64,000 bases of DNA from Phoronis australis (GCA_002633005.1 NMRA01000430.1:275521-339520), one strand, 5' to 3'; positions 37,501-52,059 are shown, numbered from the stretch's first letter. Notes: generated from the letters alone by a model not told the origin. Translations and numbers: made by a program.

Positions 37501-40500
37501 CCGCGAGCACAATAATATTCACCTCTACAAAATTCAGCACAACACTATTTAGCGTAAAAACAGCGAAGTGGGGAGGCAGACCTCCTGCTCCCAATACTGC
37601 CCACACAAGGAGCAAAACCTAAGCGGTGGCTGGAGGAGTGACGGAAAGTGGTGGAGACTGGAGATAGCTGGTTTTACGAAGTTCAGTGAACATATAGTCT
37701 GCGCTGCCCAGTAATGAAACAACGAATTATTACTCTAACGAGGGTCTTTCTTACATCTGTCTTGTCCGAACGGGCTACACTCGCCAGGGTACTGCAGTCG
37801 TATACCTTCCCCCTTCGTGCATTCACTCTCTAGCCAGAATAGCTTTCGTCCAGAGCACACTTTCTGAAAAATTAACTGAGCAAACTAAGACAATCAATCA
37901 TCAAAATATAATAACCAAACCAACCATTTATTTCAGACGAAATGCGGGTCCTCATGACAAAGGGTGCAAAAATCGCGAGTCATCTGTTGCAAAACCAACA
38001 TTTCATTTTCATCATTTACCGTTATGAAACATATCTCATTTTTCCTTACTCGGATCAGAAGCTATTTACAAGTTTTGAGAAGACCTGAGACTCAGAGTGC
38101 GTGGTATTGCTTTAGATCAGGCTCATAAAATAGCTTGTCACGGCAGACTAACTTCATTCTCTGTAGTAGCGTGACCGTGAAGGTAATTCCATGATTCTTC
38201 TTGAAATCAAAGTCAATTCAAACAAACGAAAAGAACGCGTTAACGTGGCACGGGAAGAATGACCACGCATGTGTATAAAACTGTTTTTGACACCGAAACA
38301 ACGTAAGAAGTCAACTTCATTTTGATTTAAATTCAATTGAATTATGCGGTCGTGCAATGATGTTTGTTTTAACTTTTTAACTCATATGGTAAGTACTTTT
38401 TCTCCATTACTGAAAATCATTGCACAATCCTCACCTCCCCATTCCGCGTTGGGTCGTACACTTGAAATCTATATCCTCCACTCAAGGGACAAAACATCCA
38501 CTCCTTTTTCTGACTTGCTGTAGAGAAACAAAACAAATTTCAGGTCAGATTGAAAATTGCACTGTCAGTTGTAATTTTATTCATTTTAAATATTTCTTGC
38601 TTCTAATCACAAAACTTTCTAAACCCTGAAATCAAATCAATTACTTGCAATGTACAATTTCAGTAAAAACTAGATTAGTTTGCCATTAGTAGCATTTGTT
38701 TTAATCAGTTTTAAAAGATAAGTTATTGCGAATGATCAAGCATCAAAATTGATTGTGCCAATGAAAGACATGATGCATTTTAAATTTAAACCCCGAGCTG
38801 TGCCAACTAAACCATTGTTGTTTCATTTTAGGGATGTGAACGCTTAGTTTTAAATCTTTAATACGGTGAACTAAAGTTCCTATAGACACATATTGTAAAA
38901 AACTTGACCCGAATTTTGTTCGTAGATTATTTCAACTTGAAGGTTCTCAGTTTGTGATTCGGCGTGACTTCACCATTAGCGCTGCCTGGCCTTTTACAAT
39001 GTTGTTAGATTTTATCGACAGAATCGCCTTACTACGATTTATATTTATCTCGTCTACAGCGCCGGCAATAAAACTTTTACCATCAGTTTTATTATTATCT
39101 AAATTATTTACTGTGTGTAAAATGACAATTGTCGTAAATTTAAGACTATTAATGACTTTACAGATGATTTATGCACATAAGAGTACACTTCGCATATGAC
39201 GCATCGTATTGATTAGAAAACGTATCTGTGTCATTCTGTCAGTCGGTCAGTTGGTCGGTCAGAAGTCGGTCAACCTGTCGCACGGTTGGTCTTCCAGGCG
39301 GCCAGTAAGTAACCAGTTTAACTAAAAAAGTAATACACTTGTTCTAGTGAAATTTTCATGAGAAATTGGCAATATGCGACGACCTAGTTCGTTTGATTTT
39401 GAAAGAGAAATATTTAAATGTAGGGAAAAAGAAAACGCTTTTTTTCGTTTAAAACAGAGCTAATTTGACTGTATAATAGGCACACAGTATAACGTTCGGG
39501 CACACATGAAGTGCTTCAAATTTATGTTAGCTTTTTGGTATACATGTTTAGTCTTTGCAGTTAGTTGAGGATAAGTGCATTTGGGTATAACCGCATTATC
39601 GAGGGAACAGCAATACAGATGACTGAAATAAAAAGTCAGAAAGTTATTAAAGAGCACGCTTTTTGCCGCGTGGACAAATTACGCTGTCAGTCAGCGTCAT
39701 TTTCAGTTCTCTATCCGGGTTATTTTGTGGTTTTCAATTAAAGCTACATTTCGCCCTGTTTAGGTGGTTATAAACGAAAATCAAATTAGGCCTCGTAAAA
39801 TAGATGTCGTAATATCCGGTACTGTGATAGGATTCCATTTCCGTAATCAAATAAAGACAGAGGCAAAAAACACACATGCACCATTCTTGAATTCGCACAT
39901 CCGGGTTGGCCAACCCTGATAAACCCTGAAGCCTTTTCTTGAATCACTGACGGTTTCGATGTTTTGCTGGTAACTTGAGCAGAATTCTATCACGGTAAGG
40001 AATGTTGAGACCGATTTTCTTTTGTAGTCAGCTAAACAGGGCGAAATGCACCTTTAAGCGACTTTTTTAATGATGCCAAATTTGCTATCATAGGCATGAC
40101 ATTGGTTGTGTTCGGAGCGAAAAAAAGCTATGATAATGGAAGCAGACGTAAGCAACAGCTGTTAGAGATGAGGCGTCAAAGAAATGTACAGATGACCTTG
40201 ACCTACCTAGCCACGGCCATTCGTCCACCTCCAAAGTGTCACACAGCGACGTCTCGTGGAAGCTGCTGTTGTAGGATGACAAGGTTTGTACAACATTTCC
40301 TCTGTCAACGAACTTTATGCAAAAATAAAGGACCGGGCTGGAATACAAAATCCGTCAAATAAAGTTGCCGTCACAGCAAAACCAAGACATTTAAAGTGGC
40401 AATAGACCTGCGTGCCGTCGAACTTGGGAAACTGACATCGGATAAAGACCGTAGATCGTTACAAAATTGTCTACTTGTTGCTTACTCAGATGACTAGTGG

Positions 40501-43500
40501 GTTGTTTACTTTCGAAGACAGTTCGTTTTTATTTGGAGACCATGCTTGGCGAATATGACACGCCGTGAACTGTAAATTGTGTTGTAGGACCTAATCTCAA
40601 GTAACAAGTGAGTCGAGCTGGAGCCTATTTTAACTAAGTAAAAAGAATGTGAGACGAATTTCATAACAGTAGGGGTCTAAATCAAAATTTGGCTTTGGTC
40701 ACGCAAGGCAGGTCTGTTGGCGTTAATTTAAAGGGATACCAAACTCGGTTTTGGCCTACTAACAGATGTTGAAATCGACTTTCCGATTCAGTTCCCTGAA
40801 ACAAAGTAATGCTTTGTAACCCTCTACAAACCTCAAAATTTTGGAGCAAAATTGGAAAACTCTTTACGAGCGACAATAATTGAAGGGAAAGACCACCCAC
40901 CAAGAATCATAATATCCAATTTGTGACTCAGAGAGTGTGAATTTTTACTTGAATTCTGCTTTTAATACTCAATTGGCACGCCAGTGATGCACTAGCAGGT
41001 GACAGAACGAGGACTGATTGAAATCCGCCAAAACAAGGTTTAGTACCCTTTTAAACGACGATGTTTTTGCACAGTCAGTAGTTGCCTAAGCTTTTGATCA
41101 GGCTTCAATTTAACTTTGCGTCTACGTTCAAGTTCCCAACAGGCTGCTTCCACCCGGTACCCGGCAGCCAATCACAGGGTTATATTCAGACTAACATTTG
41201 ACACAAAGTCAGTCAAAGATAGTAAACGTTTCACTTGAACAGAACATAAGCCGATGTATGATGGATAAATATTTCCCCCGAGGTGCTATTATGAACAGGC
41301 GCACGATATCGGGCAATTTCAACCCATGATTAACGATTAGCAATTATTCTGTTGTTATTACGCAGTTCAGATAGCATTTATAGGTGTCTTATTGCCAATG
41401 AGTGGAATTCAGTAACCAGCACAAAGCAATGGTCAACAAACTGTACGGTTGTGTAGGATTTCAGATGACACCTGGGACTATTTTACGATGATTTGATTCA
41501 AATGTACTTTCTTTTGTCAACATTTGCTTAAAGTACATTTGTACTCCAAAACCAGATTTATTTCGTCACATAATATCTCGATTAGTGTGCCACAGTATGA
41601 GGTAAATCTAGAATTTTCCTTAATGCGGTTTTAAATTTATCATCCGTTAGAGAAACAACTTTTTATTTAGATCACTTAACCTTGTCAAACGAATTAAGAC
41701 CACAGATTTATAACGGTAAGTGTCTTAAATAAAAGGTCAGTTTTAATTACGGATTTACAGCTGCTTTAAATTAAAATTAACTGTGTTGTAACTTCTTGCG
41801 TTGTAGCCAAAAAGTTCATATTCGAGGTACTCAAAACGTTTACTTGAGCCAACGTCAAAAAACAAGTAAACCGAGAAACGTAATTAAACCCGTTAAAACA
41901 TATAAGTGACATTGTGCGGCAATGAAAGCATTTCGTTTTCAAAAGGATTTAAATTATTAATTGATTAATTAGAGGTGCCTTTTCATAATGTCAGACAAAA
42001 TGTGAATGAAATGGTCTTCGTTCAAAGCTGATGAAAAATCAAGAAAAAGTCGAAAATGACTTAGACACGTATAGATCCTTCAACGAGTTTAAAGCGGCAT
42101 TTAACTTAACCCGTGGTTTCTGACAAAAAGGTTTTGATTTCGGCCACTTACCGTTACGAAATTTGTTCCGTAGCCAAAATACGTGTGTTTTGGACTTGCA
42201 AAGAACAGGTGATTGGTCATTTCTTCAGACTAAACCCAAAACGTTCCAGGTCACGCAGTGACCTAAAATTTTATGAGCTTGGTCTGAGGAAATAACGAAC
42301 AGTCAACTCCTCCCAAGCCCAGAGATCACTTCTAAAATGAGAAAGCAAAAAATAAAAACAGTTTTATAACGGTAGCTGGTCTAAATTTAAACCTGTTTGT
42401 AAGAAAGCATGAGTTTAATGCCGATTTAATTCGACCAAAGCCTCCAGCGTACAGTTTTCGACAGAAAGAATTTGCTGGAGATACAATTCCGTGATTGATT
42501 TGTTTTCAGTTTTTGGTGGAAACCGCAATTGAGATCGAACTTGAGACTTATGCATTCAACGTATTGGCATTTCGGGTAAAACCAAATATCCTACGGCGCT
42601 CATTCCGTTTCGGACGCCCGGCTAATAACTCACTTGTTTTCCTGGAAATGTTGGACCAAAAAGGTATCCCTTGCTTGCCTTCGAACACATTTCCTTTCGT
42701 AAAGCTTCATATCATCATCGTCAGTGAGTTTGCGCACTTCATATCTATCACCCGTTACGTGTATGTTGATTTCCTCAATGTATCTGTACATGTTTTCGCT
42801 GTCGTACTTTCTCATTGTGATCCACGGTAGCACGATATTTCGTGATCGTTCACTTTGAACAAAGTCTGGGAACTCACATTCACTCTGCACCACGCCTACA
42901 GGAAGCAATCAATTCATAAATAAATAAATTAATTAATTTATACTTATACATATACTTATACACATATCATGGGCGCACCCAGTGGGGACTCGGGGAACGA
43001 GCCTTCCCAATTTGGCGAATTGGGCAAAAAAGGTCCGCCTCAGCGAAATAAAAAGTCCGAGCAAACGAGACAAAAGTCCACAAAGTCCACAGGAATTATG
43101 CGTGGATGCACAATTCGTAGGCCTGAATCTACTGGCCCGTTTTTTAGTCCCCGTTGATTTTTGCCGGTAAAAGGTCCGCATACCGAAAAATTTGAGTCCC
43201 CCTATATTTTAGGCTGGGTGCGCGCATGCATATAAACCGGAGACACTCAAAAGGCAAAAACCGTACAATTCAATAGAATACAATGTAATGCAATACAAGT
43301 AAACCATAGAAAATATAAGACCCGTAATTATTAGTTACTATCCATACATTTGACATGCGATTGGAAGATTGAAATACGGAATAAATGCACAAAACGTACC
43401 GAGAGTGGCGTACATGAAGTATCCCAGGAGACATTATTCCGCAGAATAATGTGCAGTGTGGTGTTACTACATGTACGCCAATGGAGGTACGTTTTGTACT

Positions 43501-46500
43501 GATCCCATACGCTTCGAATTCACAAGTTTCTTTCATTTTTCCGCAGATTTTTAACTACTTCACTCAGACTGTTCACGTGAAGAATCACATCCTACATGTA
43601 TGTACTTGCGCGTTAGGCTGCAAGTTTTGTCTAGTAAAAGAAACAGTTTTAAATGTGACGATTTATTACTTGAAAAGAGATAATGAAGAGGAAAACAAGG
43701 GTACGTTTTCATTGAACGTGCAACATCTCCTGAAAATAGTTGAATAACAACAATATTTGATATTGTACTTACTTACCGAGGAATGGACACCTGAGTTGCA
43801 GACAATATAATAGTTAGCAAAAGAAAACTAAGACAGAACTGTCGTATAATCAACAGTCCTGTCCTAGATGTTACGATTAGGTACCTTGAAGGTACAAGTA
43901 TCAAGGTGCCTAAACTACACGGTCAACGGACTCATAAACATGGGCACGGACGCATGAGCACGACTCACGGACCTGCAAACACCGTCCACTGACTCACAAA
44001 CACAGGAAGAGACTCACAAAACACTATTCACGCACCCAAATACACGTGACACGGACTCATATTCACGAGGAAACACGGTTAACGGACCGCCAAACACGGG
44101 TCACGGACTCATCGGCTTCCTGGGTCAGCTGACATCTCCATTTTGTCCGTAAACCGTGTTTGGCGGTCCGTTAACGGTGTTTCCTCGGGAATATGAGTCC
44201 GTGTCTCGTGTATTTGGGTGCGTGGATCGGGTTTTGTGAGTCCGTTCCCGTGTTTGTGAGTCAGTGGACGGTGTTTGCAGGTCCGTGAGTCGTGTTCATG
44301 CGTCCGTGGGCCGTGTTAATCCGTTAACCGTGTACGTGTAGTTTAGGTACCTTGAGTATGCGTGATTTTTCACCGCTTGTCCTTCTGAGGGTCTTTTACC
44401 AGGTTCAAACAGAGCGCGGCGCCAGAGTCGGACTCAGTTGCGATGACCGCATTGTCCGGTGCGAGCAAGACCCAATTAAACGTAATTACCGACCATAAAC
44501 TGTAGAAAACGTCCCTGCCTGTACATACTGGGGAATTTTTGAAATGCATTAACCAACAGTTTTCGTTAAAAACAAATCTCACAGCGGTATTCAGATGAAA
44601 AAATCAGCCAAGTTTCGTTTTCGATTTTTAAAAATCTATGAACTATTAAGCTAAAAACTACGAACATTGGGTACCATTGAAGATAAACGACTGTTGGGTA
44701 TTGATATACACGGTGGATTTACAAACGCTGATCAGAGTTAACAATATCCCGTGGATTATTCTTTTCATATACAACTAAGTTACTTTGAAACATCTATAAA
44801 CAACACACGGTGACTGAATTAGATATCAATAACTTTTAAAACATCGGTTATGGTCCAGTGCATGCTGAACTAATTTACTCGAGGAGTAGTACACTAACCG
44901 GAAAACTAATATTCGCGGAAATGCGCCAATTTCGATAGTTAGCTTGTAGTTGTAATGGAACACGTGTGAAAACAAAAAGATGGTTAGCTTTGTAGTCAAC
45001 GAGAGAGTAAAAGCAGTGGATGGGGTTGGTCATTGGGCAAGAGCTGTGATTTCATTTTTTATGACTGAGAAAAAACTAGAATAGTTACGTAGTTACTGCA
45101 ACCAATATTGTCCAGAGGTTCCAAATCCTCAGTTTGGCTATCGCCATATTTCCATTTCTGTATATATTTTGTGATTTGAGTTCTAATAAAGATTGAACTT
45201 GAGCTATAACACGTGTAGTTTTGTTTGCTGTTACATGTTCGGTGTAGCTGTAATCTGGAAAATTAAGGGATGGGTTCACAATTAACTGACTTCTAAGTTG
45301 TTTTGGTACTTCGTTTAAAAACAAAACAAAAAGATAGCAACCCTAACCGGTAAGAAAAAAACAAGTAGACAGGAGTATTAAAATAAGGTAACGAAAATGG
45401 TATGAAACATATTTAAAACCAACATTCCTTTGGGAAGTGGTCCTTTGTCAAGATCAACGCAAATTAACTTTTTAGTTTTTTTGTAATATTTAAAATGTAC
45501 CAAGTTAAAACTACACTCCACATTGCAGGCTTTAACTCTGTGCAAATACCAGAGAAAAACAATTTGGGTGTAATAACAAACAACCACCATTGTCAAGAAA
45601 CTAGTGCTACATCTACTATACCTTCCACTTCTTTACCTCAGATCAACATCAATACAAATGGAATAGACATCATAAAAGTTGTCTAAGGCTCAATGAATCA
45701 GAGGGGTGAGCAGCGTAAGCGAGAAATTTTCCACATGACTGTTTTCGAAACGACGACAGACTTTCTCTGTTATCGAACTCAAAAGGCGGAGAATTACGCT
45801 AGAAAATGGCGTTCATTAGATCGTTTTTCACTGGCTCAAACGGCTGGCAACGAACAAGGTGAGAAGCGGAATTGTCTCCCAGATTTTGAAGTACTCATAC
45901 CCGGCCTGTATGGAATTTCGTGGTCTAACAGATCTCAATTCACAGTGTTGATGCTGTATTTTGGCGACAGTCACTTCAGACAGCTAGCTGGCTGGCTACA
46001 GTTAAGATCTGCTGTGCGCACTTCGACGTTTCGTCAAAGATTTAATAGTTCTTTGGTTTCGTGTTACTGTTCCGGCCCAAATCAGAATATTCTGATTTGG
46101 GTCGTTCCCGTAGGCCTAACGGAATTCAGACACTGGCGGCCCATATCGGAATATATTTTTTGATTGAATTCAAAACGTTCAGTTGATTACAAATCCTTAT
46201 AATTCGATATGTTTTCATGCAATCCAGACTTTGTTTCATGGCGTTTTATTACAGATACTCAAAACGTTGTGTTGCTATAAAATTTTCAATCTTTTGAGGT
46301 TGATCGAGTCAAAATGGCGGCGACTACTGGTTGCAGGGCGAATTATTTTGAAAATTAAGTTTCTAATATAAAATTTTCAATGAATTTGAATATAATTGCT
46401 TTGTACGAAAAGATTAAGCTAATATGTGTTGTAACGTTTCCACGTATTTGGCACCAAATCAAACGACCTATTGTCGTCGATTCCAATACGAGACACACCC

Positions 46501-49500
46501 GGCCGACAGCGACCCGCATCGGAATCGCGCAGCTTTCACACCTTCGGCTTTAAAGGCGAAGGCAACCCTTTTTCATGTCATTTTGAGCTAAAATAATATG
46601 GGTTGGTTATCCTAGACATATTTTCCACTTAATTACAGCTTTTCGTAATTTTATTAATTACTCGTCCGCTACTCCGGAAGTGACGTGTTAGGAGGCAAGC
46701 GTTTCCCGCCACTTGGTTTTGCGTTGACTTTACCGTGCGAATCTGTTCTATTCTACTTTTGTTTTGTGCTGTTTTTCAACAATTGTCGCCACCACTTTCC
46801 ATCGGCGAGTATTCTGCGGCAAGATAGGTTAGTAGAGAACTCAACTATGTTGGATTTAGGGATTGTTTAGTGTTTTGTAAGCTGAAAATGGCTGTAGTCG
46901 GTGACCCGTATCACAGTGACAGTAGTGTGAGTGACGGAGACCTTGTTCACAGCAAGTTCCTGAACTGATGAGCCGGAAATGTGAGTACGGAAATAACCGA
47001 TGACAGCCGGTAATTATACGCTCGCAGAGAAGGGACAAATACTGTTAAAAAATCGCTTTTGGCAAGAAAGGCGAAAAGAATATAAAGAAAGGGTGTCGAA
47101 AATAAGATTTTATGTAGTAAGTATTTTCGGATACTGGAACCACATGGGCAGTTTGAGAGNTTACTATTCATACATTTGACATGCGATTGGAAGATTGAAA
47201 TACGGAATAAATACACAAAACGTACCGAGAGTGGCGTACATGAAGTAATATCCCACGAGACATTATTCCGCAGAATAATGTGCAGTGTGGTGTTACTACA
47301 TGTACGCCAATGGAGGTACGTTTTGTGTTGATCCCATACGCTTCGAATTCACAAGTTTCTTTCATTTTTCCGCAGATTTTTAAATACTTCACTCAGACTG
47401 TTCACGTGAAGAATCACATCCTATATGTATGTACCTGCGCGTTAGGCTGCAAGTTTTCTCTAGTAAAAGAAACAGTTTTAAATGTGACGATTTATTACTT
47501 GAAAAGAGATAATAATAATAAAGAGGAAAACAAGGGTACGTTTTCATTGAACGTGTAACCGTTGACATCTCCTGAAAATAGTTGAATAACAACAATATTT
47601 GATATTGTACTTACCGAGGAATGGACACCTGAGTTGCAGACGATATAATAGTTAGCAAATGAAAACTGAGACAGAACTGTCGTATTATACCAACAGTCCT
47701 GTTCTAGATGTTACGATTAGGTACCTTGAAAGTACAAGTATCAAGGTGCCTAAACTACACGGTCAACGGACTCATAAACATGGGCACGAACGCATGAGCA
47801 CGACTCACGGACCTGCAAACACCGTCCACTGACTCACAAACACAGTAAGAGACTCACAAAACACGATTCACGCACCCAAATACACGGGACACGGACTCAT
47901 ATTCACGAGGAAACACGGTTAACGGACCGCCAAACAGACGGGTCACGGCCGGGACTCATCGGCTTTCTGGGTCAACTGACATCTCCATTTTGTCCGTAAA
48001 CCGTGTTTGGCGGTCCGTTAACGGTGTTTCCTCGGGAATATGAGTCCGTGTTCCGTGTATTTGGGTGCGTGGATCGTGTTTTGTGAGTCCGTTCCCGTGT
48101 TTGTGAGTCAGTAGACGGTGTTTGCAGGTCCGTGAGTCGTGTTCATGCGTCCGTGGGCCTTGTTAATCCGTTAACCGTGTAGTTTAGGTACCTTGAGTAT
48201 GCGTGATTTTTCACTGCTTGTCCTTCTGAGGGGCTTTTACCAGGTTCAAACAGAGCGCGGCGCCAGAGTCGGACTCAGTTGCGATGACCGCATTGTCCGG
48301 TGCGAGCAAGACCCAATTAAATGTAATTACCCGACCATAAACTGTAGAAAACATCCCTGCCTGTACATACTGGCGAATTTTCGAAATGCATTAACCAACA
48401 GTTTTTGTTAAAAACAAATCTCACAGCGGTATTCAGATGAAAAAAACAACCAAGTTTCGTTTTCGATTTTTAAAAATCTATGAACTATTAAGCTAAAAAC
48501 TACGAACATTGGGTACCATTGAAGATAAATGACTGTTAGGTATTGATATACACGGTGGATTTACAAACGCTGATCAGAGTTAACAATATCACGTGGATTA
48601 TTCTTTTGATATACAACTAAGTTACATTGAAACATCTATAAACAACACACAGTGACTGAATTAGATATCAATAACTTTTAAAACATCGGTTATGGTCCAG
48701 TGCATGCTGAACTAATTTACTCTAGGAGTAGTACACTAACCGGAAAACTAATATTCGCGGAAATGCGCCAATTTCGATAGTTAGCTTGTAGTTGTAATGG
48801 AACACGTGTGAAAACAAAAAGATGGTTAGCTTTGTAGTCAACGAGAGAGTAAAAGCAGTGGAAGAGTTTGGTCTTTGGGTAAGAGCTGTGATTTCATTTT
48901 TATGACTGAGTAAAAGCTAGAATAGTTACGTAGTTACTGCAACCAAAATTGTCCAGAGGTTCCAAATCCTCAGTTTGGCTATCGCCATATTTCCATTTCT
49001 GTATATATTTTATGATTTGTGTTCTAATAAAAATTGAACTTGAGCTATAACACGCGTAGCTTTGTTTGCTGTGACATGTTTGGTGTAGCTGTAATCTGGA
49101 AAATTCAGGGATAGATTCACAATTAACTGACTTCTAAGTTGTTTTGGTACTTTGTTTAAAAACAAAACAAAAAGATAGCAACCCTAACCGGTAAGAAAAA
49201 AAAACAAGTAGACAGGAGTATTAAAATAAAGTAACGAAAATAGTACGAAACATATTTAAAACCAACATTCCTTTGGGAAATGGTCCTTTGTCAAGATCAA
49301 CGCAAATTAACTTTTTAGTTTTTTTGTAATATTTAAAATGTACCAAGTTAAAACTACACTCCACATTGCAGGCTTTAACTCTGTGCAAATACCAGAGAAA
49401 ACCAATTTGGGTGTAATAACAACCACCATTGTCAAGAAACTAGTGCTACATCTACTATACCTTCCACTTCTTTACATCAGATCAACATCAATACAAAGGG

Positions 49501-51994
49501 CGTGTTGAATAGACATCATAAAAGTTGTCTAAGGCTCAATGAATCAGAGGGGTGAGCAGTGTAAGCGAGAAATTCTCTACATGACTGTTTTCAAAACGAC
49601 GACAGACTTTCTCTGTTATCGAACTCAAAAGGCGGAGAATTACGCTAGAAAATGGCGTTCATTAGATCGTTTTTCACTGGCTCAAACGGCTGGCAACGGA
49701 CAAGGTGAGTGGCGGAATTGTCTCCCAGATTTTGAAGTACTCATACCCGGCCTGTATGAAATTTCGTGGTCTAACAGATCTCAATTCACAGTGTTGATGC
49801 TGTATTTTGGCGACAGTCTTCAGACAGCTAGCTGGCTGACTACAATTAAGATCTGTTGTGCGCACTTCGACGTTTCGTCAAAGATTTAATAGTTCTTTGG
49901 TTTCGTGTTACTATTCCGGCCCAAATCAGATTATTCTGATTTGTATCGTTCCTGTAGGCCTAACGGAATTCAGACACTGGCGGCCCATATCGGAATATAT
50001 TTTTTGATTGAATTCAAAACGTTCAATTGATTACAAATCCTTATAATTCGATATGTTTTCATGCAATCCAGACTTTGTTTCATGGCGTTTTATAACTCAA
50101 AACGTTGTGTTGCTACAAAATTTTCAATCTTTTGAAGTTGATCGAGTCAAAATGGCGTCGACTACTGGTCGCAGGATTTCAAGACGAATTATTTTAAAAA
50201 TTAAGTTTCTAATATAAAATTTTCAATAAATTTGAATATAATTGCTTTGTACTAAAAGATTAAGCTAATATGTGTTGTAACGTTTCCACCTATTTTGCAC
50301 CAAATTAAACGACCTATTGTCGCCGATTCCAATACGGGACACACCCTCGACAGCGGCCCGCATCGGAATCGCGCAGCTTTCACACCTTCGGCTTTAAGAA
50401 CACATGAAGTTCCTAACATCAAAGTTTTTAAGCAAATTACACTTTTATAATAAACATTGTGAAATTGCCTGATAACAATTCGGATGAAGCGTTTTGTTTT
50501 TCCGGCTGTTTCGGCGACCCCAGTCACCCTCCCGGGGATTCTCACACGGGCCCTAATTAGAATGTGTGCAAAATAATTGAATAAAAAATTCTAAAGGTAA
50601 TGATTTTGATCGATTTTAATATTAACTGACATGAAATGAACAATTGATGTGATTCCTTGATTATCCATTATTTTGCACTAAATTAAACTGCCAGTCACAA
50701 GGGGGCCAACATTTTGTCTGTAAACATTTGCTCCCAGCACGATTGTAGATGCGCATAGCACCGAATGGGGGGAGGTCGGGAGGGGGGTTTGCCCCAATAT
50801 CTCAAATACAACAAATTTATTACGAACTGATTCACAAAATATAAAACATGGAATAAGCATTACAAAAAAGAAGGAGGTTTCGCGCGTAAACGCTGTGAAC
50901 CATAACCAAGTAGGTGTCTTAGTATCAAACTAGGAGTTCAATCGTGGTGGTACAGTGCTAAAGCACGCGCGCTCTAATCGCCAGGCAGACTCGAACTCAC
51001 GACCTGGCGATTAGAGCGCGCGTGCTTTACCACTGCACCACCACGATTGAACTACTAGTTTGATACTAAGACACCTACTTGGTTATGGTTCACAGCGTTT
51101 GCGCGCGAAACCTCCTTCTTTTTGTAATGTTTTTTCATGTTTTATATTTTGTGAATCAGTTCGTAATAAATTTGCTGTATTTAGAATAGTCTTCAACTGC
51201 CCAAAAGACCAAATCCGTTTTTTGGGTTGGCAAAAATGACGCGATTGCTCTTAAGTTAAGGTGTGACAAAGAGAGAATTATGAGTTTCTGAGTGATTCAC
51301 AAAGGCTTTGATTAAAATTGACATCTTACCTGCAGCTGTTTTTTATCATCACTCAGATTCCATTTTCTTTAAAAAATGAAGCAATTTTCTTCATTGCACA
51401 GTGGANATTCCAATACGATGGAGACACGGTGAAAACCAATTCGTTATAACGATGATGTCATAGACTTCGACTGGTGCAAGCGCCATCTCAAGTTTTTTGG
51501 CGCTAAAAGGGGTTCGTGATGGGGCTACTGTATTGTCAAAGGCCAACAGGGGTATGCTATGACACCGTATGTTGATGTTTTTCATCAATACACGTATATT
51601 AGATATAAGAATAATCGTTTTGGCACCATATTAGGCCTTTAAGGCTAATTAGTTCGAATTTTAACTCAAAATGAGAACTTGAATTAGATATACATGCATA
51701 AAGCTTATTAAGCCATAATGTTCTCGAGCACAGAATAATAGATACTCAGTTAACTTTAGTTAGCACAAAAGTAGAACTAGAAATTGTCAAAAATACTTCC
51801 GAGTTCGATTTCGAGTACCACGGGCCTTCATATGTAAGGGAATTGTACCGCTACATTTCACAAAGACAGTAATTTTAAGACTCCATTTTACAAAACAATC
51901 ACGGCAATTCATTGTTCACGTTTTCACGTTCTTAGAATTATCAATAAGAATAGAAAACCTTGTTCAGTTCTATAGGATAAACACCACACACCTG

Positions 51995-52059
<65 letters not shown>

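Larger units (their letters stand above)
43334..46554. repeat. 3.2-kb duplicated block, first copy
   Basis: Repeats at 47161-50397 with a few percent of substitutions and small indels. It holds a 105-bp hairpin and a foldback element, and otherwise non-coding DNA. Open frames inside (for example 45693-46163) are not preserved in the other copy. Confidence 0.92.

Noticed and set aside
42152-42194. 43-nt exon candidate between ShKT-gene exons 2 and 3
   Set aside because: It lies inside the inverted end of a MITE (42089-42429). Its donor, ACGGTAAGT, is part of the transposon end and recurs in other elements. Skipping it restores phase agreement between exons 2 and 3.
44370-44582. Exon-like frames on both strands next to the foldback element
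   Set aside because: The plus-strand frame differs by a 1-nt indel between the two duplicate copies and the minus frame lacks an acceptor.
45693-46163. 156-codon plus-strand ORF
   Set aside because: The matching region in the second duplicate is truncated by indels and no motif is recognised, so selection for coding is not supported.
50940-51060. tRNA gene call at the palindrome
   Set aside because: A- and B-box-like words exist, but no acceptor stem or complete cloverleaf can be drawn.
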